Positions 26,706-34,072 of a stretch of DNA of 47,629 nucleotides are shown piece by piece. The notes beneath the pieces are model-generated. The model saw nothing but the letters and a program-made list of their open reading frames with translations. It was not told where the DNA came from and made no database searches. Origin of the DNA: VRUE01 sp033856275. GTDB lineage: Bacteria; Actinomycetota; Thermoleophilia; Solirubrobacterales; 70-9. The first letter of the stretch is position 1, and the number at the start of each line of letters is the position of its first letter. The translations under genes were made by a program, and so were the position numbers. Location of the stretch: the NCBI GenBank assembly GCA_033856275.1, contig JAWVFJ010000025.1, forward strand, positions 1 through 47,629. The letters run 5' to 3'.

Positions 26706-27311
26706 TCAATCGCCAAGCTCGGCGCGCAGCGCCGCGAGCTCGGCACGCAGCTCGGTCACTCCGCGCTCGAGGCGGGTAAGCCGGTCCTCGGCGGGATCCA
26801 AGTCCTCAGCCGGCTCTTGACTAACCTCGGCGGGACCGAGCAGCTGCTCGTAGCGATCCTCCTTCTGTCCTGGCTGGCGCTCGTGACGCGCGACCTGGCC
26901 CCGCTCGACCAGGCGCCCGAGTGTCTCCTGTACCACGCTGAGGTCGCCGAAGTCGTGGAGACGCTGGCCGCGCTGCTTCAGCTCCCCCGGCGTCTGCGGA
27001 CCGCGCAGCATCAACACCGCGAGCAGGGAGAGCTCGGCGCGGTCGAGTCCAAAGGCGTCATCGAGCAGGTGGCGGTACTTGCGGGCGCGGGCGCCGGCCC
27101 CGCTGGCGAGACGGGTCCAACCCCGTAAGGCGAGGCGCCGCAGCGCCTCGACCACGGTTTGCTCGTCGTAGTCGACCACCGGTTCGCGGTTGGTCGACTG
27201 ATTGCAGGCAAGGCGCAGCGCATTGAGCGAAAGCGGGTAGGCGTCCGGCGTGGTGCGCTGCTTCTCGATCAAGCAGCCGAGCACGCGGATCTCTACGGCG
27301 TCCGGCTCCAC
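26706..27311 (-). CDS. YceH/DUF480 family winged-helix protein
   Basis: 201 residues. The N-terminus EIRVLGCLIEKQRTTPDAYP and the following LSLNALRLACNQSTNREPV are diagnostic for the YceH/DUF480 family, which folds as two winged-helix domains; the second is visible at LSLLAVLMLRGPQTPGELKQR. A C-terminal Glu/Leu-rich helix (LTRLERGVTELRAELAALRA) looks like a short coiled coil. The family's role is poorly defined. The pyrE gene lies 12 bp upstream on the same strand but differs in composition. Confidence 0.9.
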   Translation of the reverse strand: MEPDAVEIRVLGCLIEKQRTTPDAYPLSLNALRLACNQSTNREPVVDYDEQTVVEALRRLALRGWTRLASGAGARARKYRHLLDDAFGLDRAELSLLAVLMLRGPQTPGELKQRGQRLHDFGDLSVVQETLGRLVERGQVARHERQPGQKEDRYEQLLGPAEVSQEPAEDLDPAEDRLTRLERGVTELRAELAALRAELGD

Positions 27312-27323
27312 CGCCTATCGAAA

Positions 27324-27908
27324 CTAGTCGCGATCCGGGCGATCCGGGAAAAGCTCATCGATCGTAACAAGGGCTCTATAAGGAGCATGCGCTGCAGCTT
27401 CAATCGCCCTTTCCCCACCAGCCAGCCGGTCAACCACCGAAACGACCCCTGCGACCACAAGGTTGGCTTCTTGAACTCTCTCAATAGCTGCGACCGTCGA
27501 TGAGCCAGTCGTAACAACGTCATCTACGACCAAGCATCGCGCTCCCTCTTGCAAGAACTCGTCTGGCCCCTCAATCCATCGCTGCAAGCCATGCTCCTTG
27601 CGATCTTTCCGCACGATGAACGCCACTAGCTCGTCCTTCGGCTGCGCAACGAGGGCGGCACAGGCAATTGGAATTGCGCCAACAATCATCCCGCCAACCG
27701 CTGAAGCATCCAGCTCCTCGGCAATAGACGCGACCTGCCTTCCCACCAACCTGGCAAGTAGCGGCAAGAGCATGGCCTGCTTGACATCCACGTAATAGCT
27801 GGACGAAGTGCCGTTGCTGAGGATCACGTTTCGTTTCTTCAGAGCATGGTGCTGAAGACCATCCAGAAGCTGAAGATCAGGCTTGTGATTTGTCGTGACT
27901 GTGCTCAT
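27324..27908 (-). CDS. pyrE: Orotate phosphoribosyltransferase
   Basis: 194 residues. The PRPP-binding signature CLVVDDVVTTGSSTVAAIE is present near residue 125, with the catalytic-loop segment VRKDRKEHGLQRW upstream (Lys-rich, as in OPRTases), SSYYVDVKQAMLLP near residue 35, and DRLAGGERAIEAAA near the end. The enzyme joins orotate to PRPP to give OMP in pyrimidine synthesis. No other pyr gene is near. The gene is visibly lower in GC than its neighbours, with many A/T-ending codons (for example around 27560-27900), suggesting acquisition by transfer. Confidence 0.9.
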   Translation of the reverse strand: MSTVTTNHKPDLQLLDGLQHHALKKRNVILSNGTSSSYYVDVKQAMLLPLLARLVGRQVASIAEELDASAVGGMIVGAIPIACAALVAQPKDELVAFIVRKDRKEHGLQRWIEGPDEFLQEGARCLVVDDVVTTGSSTVAAIERVQEANLVVAGVVSVVDRLAGGERAIEAAAHAPYRALVTIDELFPDRPDRD

Positions 27909-27998
27909 GTCAAAGACAGAATCTCAGAATGAGCCCGTGACGCGCGGTGAGCGGCGAATCTCGTGATGGCGAAACCATCGCAATTGGGTCGGATGCAA

Positions 27999-28937
27999 TC
28001 AAGCGAAATCATTGTGAAAGCCCTGGCGCCAACTCGGATAGCGCGGCTGCCAGGCGAGCTCGCGCTTGGCCTTGGCGTTGGAGGCGCCGCGCATCTGCGT
28101 TGCCGAGCTAACGGCTGCCGAACCTGCGACGAGCCGCGCAAGCCATACAGGCACGCGGCGTGGTTTCGGAGCCCCGACCGCCGCACAGAAGGCCGGCACC
28201 CACTCGCGCATCGGCGCTGGCTCGTCGTCGACCACGTTGTAGACGCCAGGGGCGCCACCCTCGACGGCCGCCACGGTCGCGGCGGCAGCGTCCTCGACCT
28301 GAACGAAGGAGAAGACTCCGTCTCCCTTGCCGACGATCGGCACGCGGCGCTTCAAGGCGTCCTCGGTCTGGGAGCCCTCGCGATCGAAGAAAGTGCCCGG
28401 TCCGTAGAGCCAGCCGTAGCGGAGGACCACGCCCTCGATTCTCTCGGCGCCGGTGACCTGACGCTCGAGGTCGGCGAGCGCTGCGGCCGCGGTTCCGAAC
28501 ATGCCCGGTGCGTCGTGGAAAAGCGGCGCCTCCTCGCTCTTCACCCAGTCGCCTTCGGGCGCGTAAAAGAAAGCGACGCTCTCAGCGACGATCCGGCGCG
28601 CGCCCGCTGCCTTCGCCGCAGCAATCAGGTTGCGGGTTCCCTCGCTGCGCACGCGGTTAGTCGGCGCCAGCGGATCCTCCTTGGCTTTGTAGTCGAGCCG
28701 CGGCGGCAGCGCGGTCAGCACGTGGACGACCGCTTCGGGGGCCGCCTCCCGGACAGCCGCGTCCAGCGCCATCGCGTCGAAGACGTCGCAGACGACCGCC
28801 GCCGCCCCGGCGGCACGAATCTCAGCCGCGCGCTCCTCGCGTCGGGTCATTCCCGTCACCTCGTGCCCGGCGGCGAGCAACTGGCGCACCAGCGGCCTGC
28901 CGATCGCGCCGCTCGCACCCGCAACGAAGACCTTCAT
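27999..28937 (-). CDS. NAD(P)-dependent epimerase/dehydratase-type SDR protein
   Basis: 312 residues. The extended-SDR nucleotide-binding motif GASGAIG is at residues 7-13, followed by a Rossmann pattern (EVTGMTRREERAAEIRAAGA; VVCDVFDAMALDAAV). The middle contains VVLRYGWLYGPGTFFD, where the usual Tyr-x-x-x-Lys is replaced or shifted, then SFVQVEDAAAATVAAVEGG and VYNVVDDEPAPMREWV typical of the family. It is cytoplasmic. The substrate cannot be told; many relatives act on sugar nucleotides or are atypical reductases. The small membrane-protein gene lies just upstream on the same strand. Confidence 0.88.
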   Translation of the reverse strand: MKVFVAGASGAIGRPLVRQLLAAGHEVTGMTRREERAAEIRAAGAAAVVCDVFDAMALDAAVREAAPEAVVHVLTALPPRLDYKAKEDPLAPTNRVRSEGTRNLIAAAKAAGARRIVAESVAFFYAPEGDWVKSEEAPLFHDAPGMFGTAAAALADLERQVTGAERIEGVVLRYGWLYGPGTFFDREGSQTEDALKRRVPIVGKGDGVFSFVQVEDAAAATVAAVEGGAPGVYNVVDDEPAPMREWVPAFCAAVGAPKPRRVPVWLARLVAGSAAVSSATQMRGASNAKAKRELAWQPRYPSWRQGFHNDFA

Positions 28938-28968
28938 CCCACACCTCCCATCGGGTCGTCAGCCGGGC

Positions 28969-29367
28969 CTATCTGCCGGCGGCCGCGCTTAGCCTTTCCG
29001 ATACCCGCGCCAACCACGCCGATGCGACGGCGCCGAAGCCGATCAGGAGCGTGTCGCTCCAGCCCCGTGCCTCGCTCTTCGCTTCGCCGGTGTCGAAGGC
29101 GTGATTGATCGCGTGAAAGCCGTACCAGAGCGCCCCCAGCCAAAGGATCGGCGCGCGCCAAGCGGGTCGCACGACCGAGATCCCGACCGCGACGCCGAAG
29201 GCAAGGATGAAGGCGCCGACATCGCCGACGTAATGCGAGTTCTCGACGCCGTAATGTCCGATCTGGTCAAAGAAGGTGTCGGGGGCGACCAGCGCCAGCA
29301 TCCCGGTGACGAGGTGGTAGGCGGCGATGACGACGAGAACCGCTTTCAGGGTTCTGTCGCTTATCAC
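28969..29367 (-). CDS. Small four-helix membrane protein, unknown function
   Basis: 132 residues with four predicted membrane segments (LKAVLVVIAAYHLVTGMLAL; FILAFGVAVGISVV; ILWLGALWYGFHAINHAF; LLIGFGAVASAWLA). Conserved-looking polar residues include the HYGVENSHYVGDVGAF loop and the FHAINHAFD helix, whose His residues could bind metal or heme, although this is not shown. The size and pattern resemble small DoxX/DUF4345-like membrane proteins. It is 12 bp downstream of the L,D-transpeptidase and 31 bp upstream of the SDR gene, so a leftward operon is likely. Confidence 0.75.
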   Translation of the reverse strand: MISDRTLKAVLVVIAAYHLVTGMLALVAPDTFFDQIGHYGVENSHYVGDVGAFILAFGVAVGISVVRPAWRAPILWLGALWYGFHAINHAFDTGEAKSEARGWSDTLLIGFGAVASAWLARVSERLSAAAGR

Positions 29368-29379
29368 CGTCAGCTCCCG

Positions 29380-30345
29380 TTAGAAGACGAAGATGCTCTC
29401 GCCGTAGTTGATGCGCTCGTAGATCTCGGGCTGGTCGGCGATGAAGGTGCGAATGCAGCCATGGCTGGCAGGGTAGTCGGGCACCGATTCGTAGCCGTGC
29501 ACCGCATAGCCGCCATAGAAGTAGAACGAGTAGTACATGCCGTGCGAGTTGTAGCCCGGTTCCTGGCGGATGAAGGTGAAGTGGCCGGTCACGGTCGGGG
29601 TCGAGCTCTTGCCGGAGGAGACCGGATAGACCGCGAACGGCTTATCGCCCTTGGCGAAGACGAGAACCTGCTTGGAGAGCGGCGCCTCGAGGTGTTCCCC
29701 GGCGGCCGGGTGCAGCACGTGGTATTCGCCCTTGCCGGAAAAGGCCAGCTTGACCAAGCCGGTGCCGGCCCGGTAGCTGCGCGCCATGCCGTTGACTTTG
29801 CGATAGGCAAGCACGCCGCGCGCCGTCTTGGCGCCGAAGCAATTGCCACTGTTGGCGATGTAGCCCATCTTCCGCATCGCCTTCTTGAAGCCAACGACGA
29901 CGTCGCCACACTGCCCCTGATGCAGGGCTGGGTAGCTGACCTTCCAGCCCTTGCGCACGGTGCTGTCGCCACCCAGCGCGGCGGTCGCCTCGTGCCGGGC
30001 GCTGACCGCATACTTGCCACCCTTGCGCAGCAGGATGCTGGCGCGGAAGCTGCCGGTGTCGCCCTTCGTTTTCTGCACGGCGACCTTGCGACTAAGCAGC
30101 GGCTTGCCATCGAGATAGAAGGAGACCTCGACCTTCTGCCCGGGCGCGAACGGCGAGATCGATCCGACCACCGGCACCTGGCTGTAGATCTGCGCCTTGC
30201 CCCCATGCAGGTGCCCCACGCGGATCTTCACCGTCGCCTCAGGCGGGCCGATTTCCTTTGGCGCTTTCGTCGCGGCACCCAGCGCCGTTGCGGGAACGGC
30301 GAAGGCGCAGAGAAGAGCCAAGAGCGGGACAAGGCGGCGATTCAC
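29380..30345 (-). CDS. L,D-transpeptidase (YkuD domain) with peptidoglycan-binding-like domain
   Basis: 321 residues with a Sec signal peptide (about 1-23, ending ALGA). An Ig-like or beta-rich region (about 40-140) is followed by a peptidoglycan-binding-like helical stretch (GFKKAMRKMGYIANSGN; ARGVLAYRKVNGMAR). The C-terminal YkuD catalytic domain has the motif YAVHGYESVPDYPASHGCIR with nucleophile Cys297 and the required His and Arg. Such enzymes cut and re-form meso-diaminopimelate 3-3 crosslinks in the wall, or attach proteins to it. Start ATG at 30345 gives the clean signal peptide. Confidence 0.94.
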   Translation of the reverse strand: MNRRLVPLLALLCAFAVPATALGAATKAPKEIGPPEATVKIRVGHLHGGKAQIYSQVPVVGSISPFAPGQKVEVSFYLDGKPLLSRKVAVQKTKGDTGSFRASILLRKGGKYAVSARHEATAALGGDSTVRKGWKVSYPALHQGQCGDVVVGFKKAMRKMGYIANSGNCFGAKTARGVLAYRKVNGMARSYRAGTGLVKLAFSGKGEYHVLHPAAGEHLEAPLSKQVLVFAKGDKPFAVYPVSSGKSSTPTVTGHFTFIRQEPGYNSHGMYYSFYFYGGYAVHGYESVPDYPASHGCIRTFIADQPEIYERINYGESIFVF

Positions 30346-30482
30346 GGGCCTGGATTCTTACGGATCGCCCGGTCGTGTGACGCAGAGCCAATTCTTTGTC
30401 CAATGGAGAGAGCTCTTGATTTGCCAGATGCCGCCAATACGTTTCGGCGCAGCGGAGGCTGAAGCCGATAGGTATCGGCAAT

Positions 30483-30595
30483 CGACTGACACTCGAAAGT
30501 CCAGACGCTCGTCGTCCGGATGGGTTTCGAATCCCCCGCCCTCCGCTGCCTATCGAGCCAAATCGCTTGTAGCCTGGTTCCACGAGTGTCAGTCG
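30483..30595. repeat. 113-bp segment bounded by a perfect 13-bp inverted repeat
   Basis: CGACTGACACTCG (30483-30495) and CGAGTGTCAGTCG (30583-30595) are exact inverted repeats 87 bp apart, in the gap between the L,D-transpeptidase start and the CPBP stop. The enclosed sequence includes a tRNA T-arm-like piece (GGGTTTCGAATCCCC) but cannot fold as a normal tRNA. It may be a structured RNA or a small mobile-element relic. The rest of 30346-30629 holds no credible ORF. Confidence 0.5.
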
Positions 30596-30624
30596 GTTGG
30601 GGGTGTGACCCCCTTCGCCCAACG
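30596..30624. terminator. Nested hairpin after the CPBP gene
   Basis: GGGGGT-GTG-ACCCCC (30599-30613) forms a six-pair stem with a three-base loop. An outer GTTGGG/CCCAAC pairing provides an alternative, larger fold. It lies 6 bases beyond the CPBP stop codon (reading leftward) and has no T-tract on either strand, so a terminator role is plausible rather than certain. Confidence 0.45.
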
Positions 30625-30629
30625 GCCCG

Positions 30630-31337
30630 CTACTGCCCGAGCAAAGCCACCGAGTTGTTCAGCATGTGCAGGAGGATCCCCGGGATGATCGAGCCGGTCC
30701 TCTCGTAGAGCAGGGCGAGGATGAAGCCAAAGGCGATCAGGGGTGGCACGGCGCTGAGACCGGTGAAAGCGTGCAGGCCGCCGAAGATCAGGGCACTGAC
30801 CAAGGCGGCGAAGACTCGTGGCCAGCGCTCGCGCAGGCCGCCGAAGAGCATGCCGCGAAAGCAGACCTCCTCGCTGATCGGCGCCGCGATCACGATCAAC
30901 AGGATCTGCACCGGCACCGTGCCGAAGTCTTCGGCGATGTCTTTCTGGTGCGGTTCCCCGACGATCGCCGTGTAGGCGATCGCAAAGAGCAGATAGGCGC
31001 CGATCGCGGCGAATATCCACTTGACCGCTGAAGGCCGGAAGCGGCGCAGCCCGAGCCGTAAGGCCGCCTGGCGCACGGTTGCTCCCCGTCCCGCCGCAAT
31101 CGCAAACGGCACCAGCAGGAACCCAAGCGCCGTCGCCAATTGGACCAGAGCGTTGGCCGCATCGCTGAGGTCCTGGCCAGATGCCGGCTTGTCGATGATC
31201 GCGACCGGAACCGAGAGCACGATCCCGGTCCCCAAAGCCAGGAGAACTCCCAAGACTGCGGCAAGAGGGCCCCAGTTGGAGTACGGAAAGGGCGTCGGGT
31301 TGTCCTCCCGGGGGCTTGTACTTTTTCGCCAATTCAT
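30630..31337 (-). CDS. CPBP-family intramembrane metalloprotease (Abi/CAAX-type)
   Basis: 235 residues with six to seven membrane segments. The three family motifs are present: APISEEVCFRGMLF (Glu-Glu and Arg), FGGLHAFTGL (catalytic His) and GILLHMLNNSVAL (second His with Asn). The family includes Rce1-like CAAX proteases and bacteriocin-immunity proteins; substrates here are unknown. The annotated ATG at 31337 falls inside repeat element copy 1, so the first dozen codons (MNWRKSTSPRED) are element sequence and GAGG abuts the ATG with no spacer. A TTG further in (before the first membrane segment) is an alternative start. Confidence 0.88.
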   Translation of the reverse strand: MNWRKSTSPREDNPTPFPYSNWGPLAAVLGVLLALGTGIVLSVPVAIIDKPASGQDLSDAANALVQLATALGFLLVPFAIAAGRGATVRQAALRLGLRRFRPSAVKWIFAAIGAYLLFAIAYTAIVGEPHQKDIAEDFGTVPVQILLIVIAAPISEEVCFRGMLFGGLRERWPRVFAALVSALIFGGLHAFTGLSAVPPLIAFGFILALLYERTGSIIPGILLHMLNNSVALLGQ

Positions 31338-31397
31338 CCTCGGACGGCGAGGGCGGTCCCACCGAAAAAGTTGAGCCGGGAGGGCAACACGACGCCC
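31290..31397 (+). repeat. Covarying-arm hairpin element, copy 1
   Basis: Core CTTGTACTTTTTCG (31315-31328) and CCGAAAAAGTTGAG (31362-31375) pair with each other. Flanking arms GGGCGTCGGGTTGTCCTCCC (from 31290) and GGGAGGGCAACACGACGCCC (to 31397) are complementary with one mismatch and one G.U-type change. The central part reads TCGGACGGC like the other copies. This copy lies in the CPBP/mscS divergent gap, overlaps the CPBP 5' end, and ends 21 bp before the mscS start in the same orientation. Confidence 0.85.
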
Positions 31398-31418
31398 CCC
31401 ACCTCTAAGTTGGTCGCC

Positions 31419-31835
31419 ATGACCCCGGCAGTCTCACAGGTCTCGCGCTCGACCAAAACGCGGCTGCGCTTCCTGCGCCGCCTGGTGATCCTGATCGTCT
31501 TCCTCGTCCTCATCGCGATCGCGCTCAGCCAGTTCACCGAGCTGAAGCGGCTGGCGACCGGCATCCTCGCCTCGACCGCGGTGCTGGCCGCGATCGTCGG
31601 CTTCGCCGCCCAGCACACGATCGGCAACATGGTCGCCGGCGTTCAGCTCGCCGTCTCACAGCCGATCAAGATCGGCGACCGCATCGCCTTCGAAGACGTC
31701 GACGGACGCGTCACCGACATCACCCTCTCCTACACCTACGTCAGTCCCGGCGACGGCACGACCGTGGTGATCCCCAACCAATTGCTCGTCGACGGGATCA
31801 TCCACAACCTCTCGACCGAAGACACACAGGCCTGA
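31419..31835 (+). CDS. Short MscS-type mechanosensitive channel protein
   Basis: 138 residues from the ATG at 31419; longer in-frame extensions run antisense through CPBP and element copy 1 and are not credible. One membrane helix (LRRLVILIVFLVLIAIALSQ) precedes the pore-lining helix with the typical small-residue pattern (ILASTAVLAAIVGFAAQHTI). The family junction GNMVAGVQLAVSQPIKIGDR and the beta domain (GRVTDITLSYTYVSPGDGTT; VVIPNQLLVDGII) follow. It ends there, lacking the C-terminal alpha/beta vestibule of E. coli MscS (286 residues). Such channels release solutes on hypo-osmotic shock; the truncated form is about half normal size. Confidence 0.88.
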   Translation: MTPAVSQVSRSTKTRLRFLRRLVILIVFLVLIAIALSQFTELKRLATGILASTAVLAAIVGFAAQHTIGNMVAGVQLAVSQPIKIGDRIAFEDVDGRVTDITLSYTYVSPGDGTTVVIPNQLLVDGIIHNLSTEDTQA

Positions 31836-31930
31836 GTCAGCACCGCGCCAAAGGACCCTCCGTGAGCGCGGAGCGAGCAAGCGTGCATATCCGATTCCTC
31901 GTGCCGCGAGCGAAGCGCGAAACTATGTGA

Positions 31931-34072
31931 ATGATGGCGCAGCGCAATCGGCGACGTCAGCGACGGCGCGGGGGAATCGGAGGCAAGCTCGCCTTGGTCG
32001 GCGGTGCCCTCTTCGTCGCGATCGCACTGGCGGTGATCGCGATCGCTTCATGGGTGCTCAACGTGGCCGCCGATGCCCCGTCGCTGGCGGCCTGCAAGAA
32101 GGTCGACCGCACCGGCAACTCGGTGATCTACGCCAGCGATGGCAGCCGGCTCGGCCTGATCGAGTCCGAAGAGGCTCGCGCGCCGGTCTCAATCGAGCGC
32201 ATCCCCAAGCAGCTGCAGCTCGCCACCGTCGCGATCGAGGACCAGCGCTTCTACGAGCACGGCGGCATCGACCCCGAGGGGATCGCGCGCGCCGCCCTGA
32301 AGAACCTGGAAGCCGGCAAGACGGTCGAGGGTGGCTCGACGATCACCCAGCAGCTCGTGCGCAACCTCTGCCTGCGCAATCCCAAGCGCGACCTCGAACG
32401 CAAGATCATCGAGGCGAAGCTGGCGATCGAGTACTCCGAACGCCACTCTCGCAAGCAGATCCTCGACCAGTACCTCAACACCGCCTCATATGGGACGGTC
32501 GAAGGGTCGACCGCGATCGGCGTCGGCGCCGCGGCGAGGATCTACTTCTCCAGGCCTGTCTGGAAGCTGAATCTGGAGCAAGCGGCGCTACTGGCCGGCC
32601 TGCCGCAGGCACCCACCGACTACAACCCGATCCTCCACCCGCACGAAGCGCTGCAGCGCCGCAGCGCCGTGCTGGCCAAGATGGCCCATCTCGGCTACCT
32701 GACAGCGGCGCGCGCCCGGCAGGCCGAAGCGCGGGGTCTCGAGCTGAACGTCTCGGGCTCCTACTTCGCCCACCGCGAGCCCTTCTTCTTCGACTACGTC
32801 GAACACGAACTGATCGGCCACTACGGCGCCGACGCGGTCCGCAATGGCGGCCTGAAGATCTACACGACGCTGGAGCCGCGCCTGCAGGAAATCGGCCTGG
32901 AAGCGATGCGCTCGGCCCTGCCCTACTCGACCGACCCCTCCTCGGCGCTGGTCTCGATCGACCCAAGCAACGGCGAGATCGAGTCGATGGTCTCCAGCAC
33001 GAGCTACGACGCCAGCCAGTTCAACCTCGCCGCCCAGGGTCACCGCCAGCCGGGCTCGACCTTCAAGGCCTTCGTGCTGACGACGGCGATCAAGCAGGGG
33101 ATCGATCCCTATAACACCTACTACACCTCGAAACCGCTCAATCTCGACCTGCCGAAGTGGGGGCACTGGGAGGTGCACACCGCCGACGAAGGCTATCTCG
33201 GCAACGTCAACCTGCAGCAGGCGACGGTGGCCTCCGACAACACGGTCTTTGCCCAACTCGACCTCGACGTCGGGCCGCGCCAGGTCGCCGAAACGGCGCA
33301 CTCGCTCGGCATCACCAGCCCGCTCGATGGCATCCCGGCCGAGGGCATCGGCGGACTGCGCGTCGGCGTCTCGCCACTCGAGATGGCCGATGCCTACGCC
33401 ACCCTCGCCGCCGGCGGCATCCGCCACGACCCGGTCGCGCTCAAGCGCGTCGTCTTCCCCGGCGGACGCACCGAGCGCCCCGAGCGCACGCCGCCGCGCC
33501 GCGTCGTCTCCGAAGCGGTCGCCTTCGAGGTAACTCGCCTCCTGCACGACAACATCACCGAAGGGACCGGCACCGCTGCCTACACCGGCTGCCCCGGCCA
33601 GGCGGGCAAGACCGGCACGACCGATCGCGAGACCGACGCCTGGTTCGCGGGCTACCAGCCCAACCTGGCCACCGTCGTCTGGGTCGGCTACCCCGAATCC
33701 AACGCAATCGAAATGACCAGCGTGCACGGGATCACGGTCTTCGGCGGCACCTTCCCTGCCGAAATCTGGCACTCGCTCTATTCGGGCGCCGAAATCCCCT
33801 GCGAAGAGTTCAGCAAACCGAAGACGCCGATCAGTTGGGCGCCCTTCTTCGGCCAGTTCACCGGGCCTGCGCCCGGCGGCCACGGAGGTGGCCCCGGGGG
33901 AGCTGCCGAAAGGGAAGCCGACCGGGCACAGGAAATCGGCGAAGAAGTGACCGGCGGCTACAACCCCGACGCTTACGCGCCCGGCGCAGGGCAGGAACCG
34001 ACGCCGGTTCCCCCTCCTCCGCCGGCCGCGGGTGTCGACGGGGGTGCGACGCCTGAACCCGGGAGCAAATAG
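31931..34072 (+). CDS. Class A penicillin-binding protein (glycosyltransferase GT51 + transpeptidase)
   Basis: 713 residues. A basic cytoplasmic N-terminus and one membrane anchor (about 20-42) precede the GT51 domain, with catalytic Glu in VAIEDQRFYEHGGID (Glu103) and GGSTITQQLVRN at about 134. The transpeptidase domain has SxxK in RQPGSTFKAF (Ser376, Lys379), an SxN-type ASDNTVFAQL and KTGTT. It polymerises lipid II glycan chains and crosslinks stem peptides outside the membrane. The C-terminus is a disordered Gly/Pro-rich tail (PTPVPPPPPAAG). Its TAG stop is directly followed, in the same frame, by the CTG that opens the next gene. Confidence 0.95.
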   Translation: MMAQRNRRRQRRRGGIGGKLALVGGALFVAIALAVIAIASWVLNVAADAPSLAACKKVDRTGNSVIYASDGSRLGLIESEEARAPVSIERIPKQLQLATVAIEDQRFYEHGGIDPEGIARAALKNLEAGKTVEGGSTITQQLVRNLCLRNPKRDLERKIIEAKLAIEYSERHSRKQILDQYLNTASYGTVEGSTAIGVGAAARIYFSRPVWKLNLEQAALLAGLPQAPTDYNPILHPHEALQRRSAVLAKMAHLGYLTAARARQAEARGLELNVSGSYFAHREPFFFDYVEHELIGHYGADAVRNGGLKIYTTLEPRLQEIGLEAMRSALPYSTDPSSALVSIDPSNGEIESMVSSTSYDASQFNLAAQGHRQPGSTFKAFVLTTAIKQGIDPYNTYYTSKPLNLDLPKWGHWEVHTADEGYLGNVNLQQATVASDNTVFAQLDLDVGPRQVAETAHSLGITSPLDGIPAEGIGGLRVGVSPLEMADAYATLAAGGIRHDPVALKRVVFPGGRTERPERTPPRRVVSEAVAFEVTRLLHDNITEGTGTAAYTGCPGQAGKTGTTDRETDAWFAGYQPNLATVVWVGYPESNAIEMTSVHGITVFGGTFPAEIWHSLYSGAEIPCEEFSKPKTPISWAPFFGQFTGPAPGGHGGGPGGAAEREADRAQEIGEEVTGGYNPDAYAPGAGQEPTPVPPPPPAAGVDGGATPEPGSK

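Noticed and set aside
28969..30462. A 453-codon rightward open frame across the membrane-protein and L,D-transpeptidase genes
   Set aside because: It is antisense to two genes with clear signal peptide, membrane segments and the SHGCIR active site; its own translation has no recognisable feature.
30454..30547. An intact tRNA-Ser or tRNA-Sec gene
   Set aside because: Acceptor, anticodon and T-stems do not pair properly (T-stem broken, acceptor mismatch at positions 6-7); only tRNA-like fragments can be supported.
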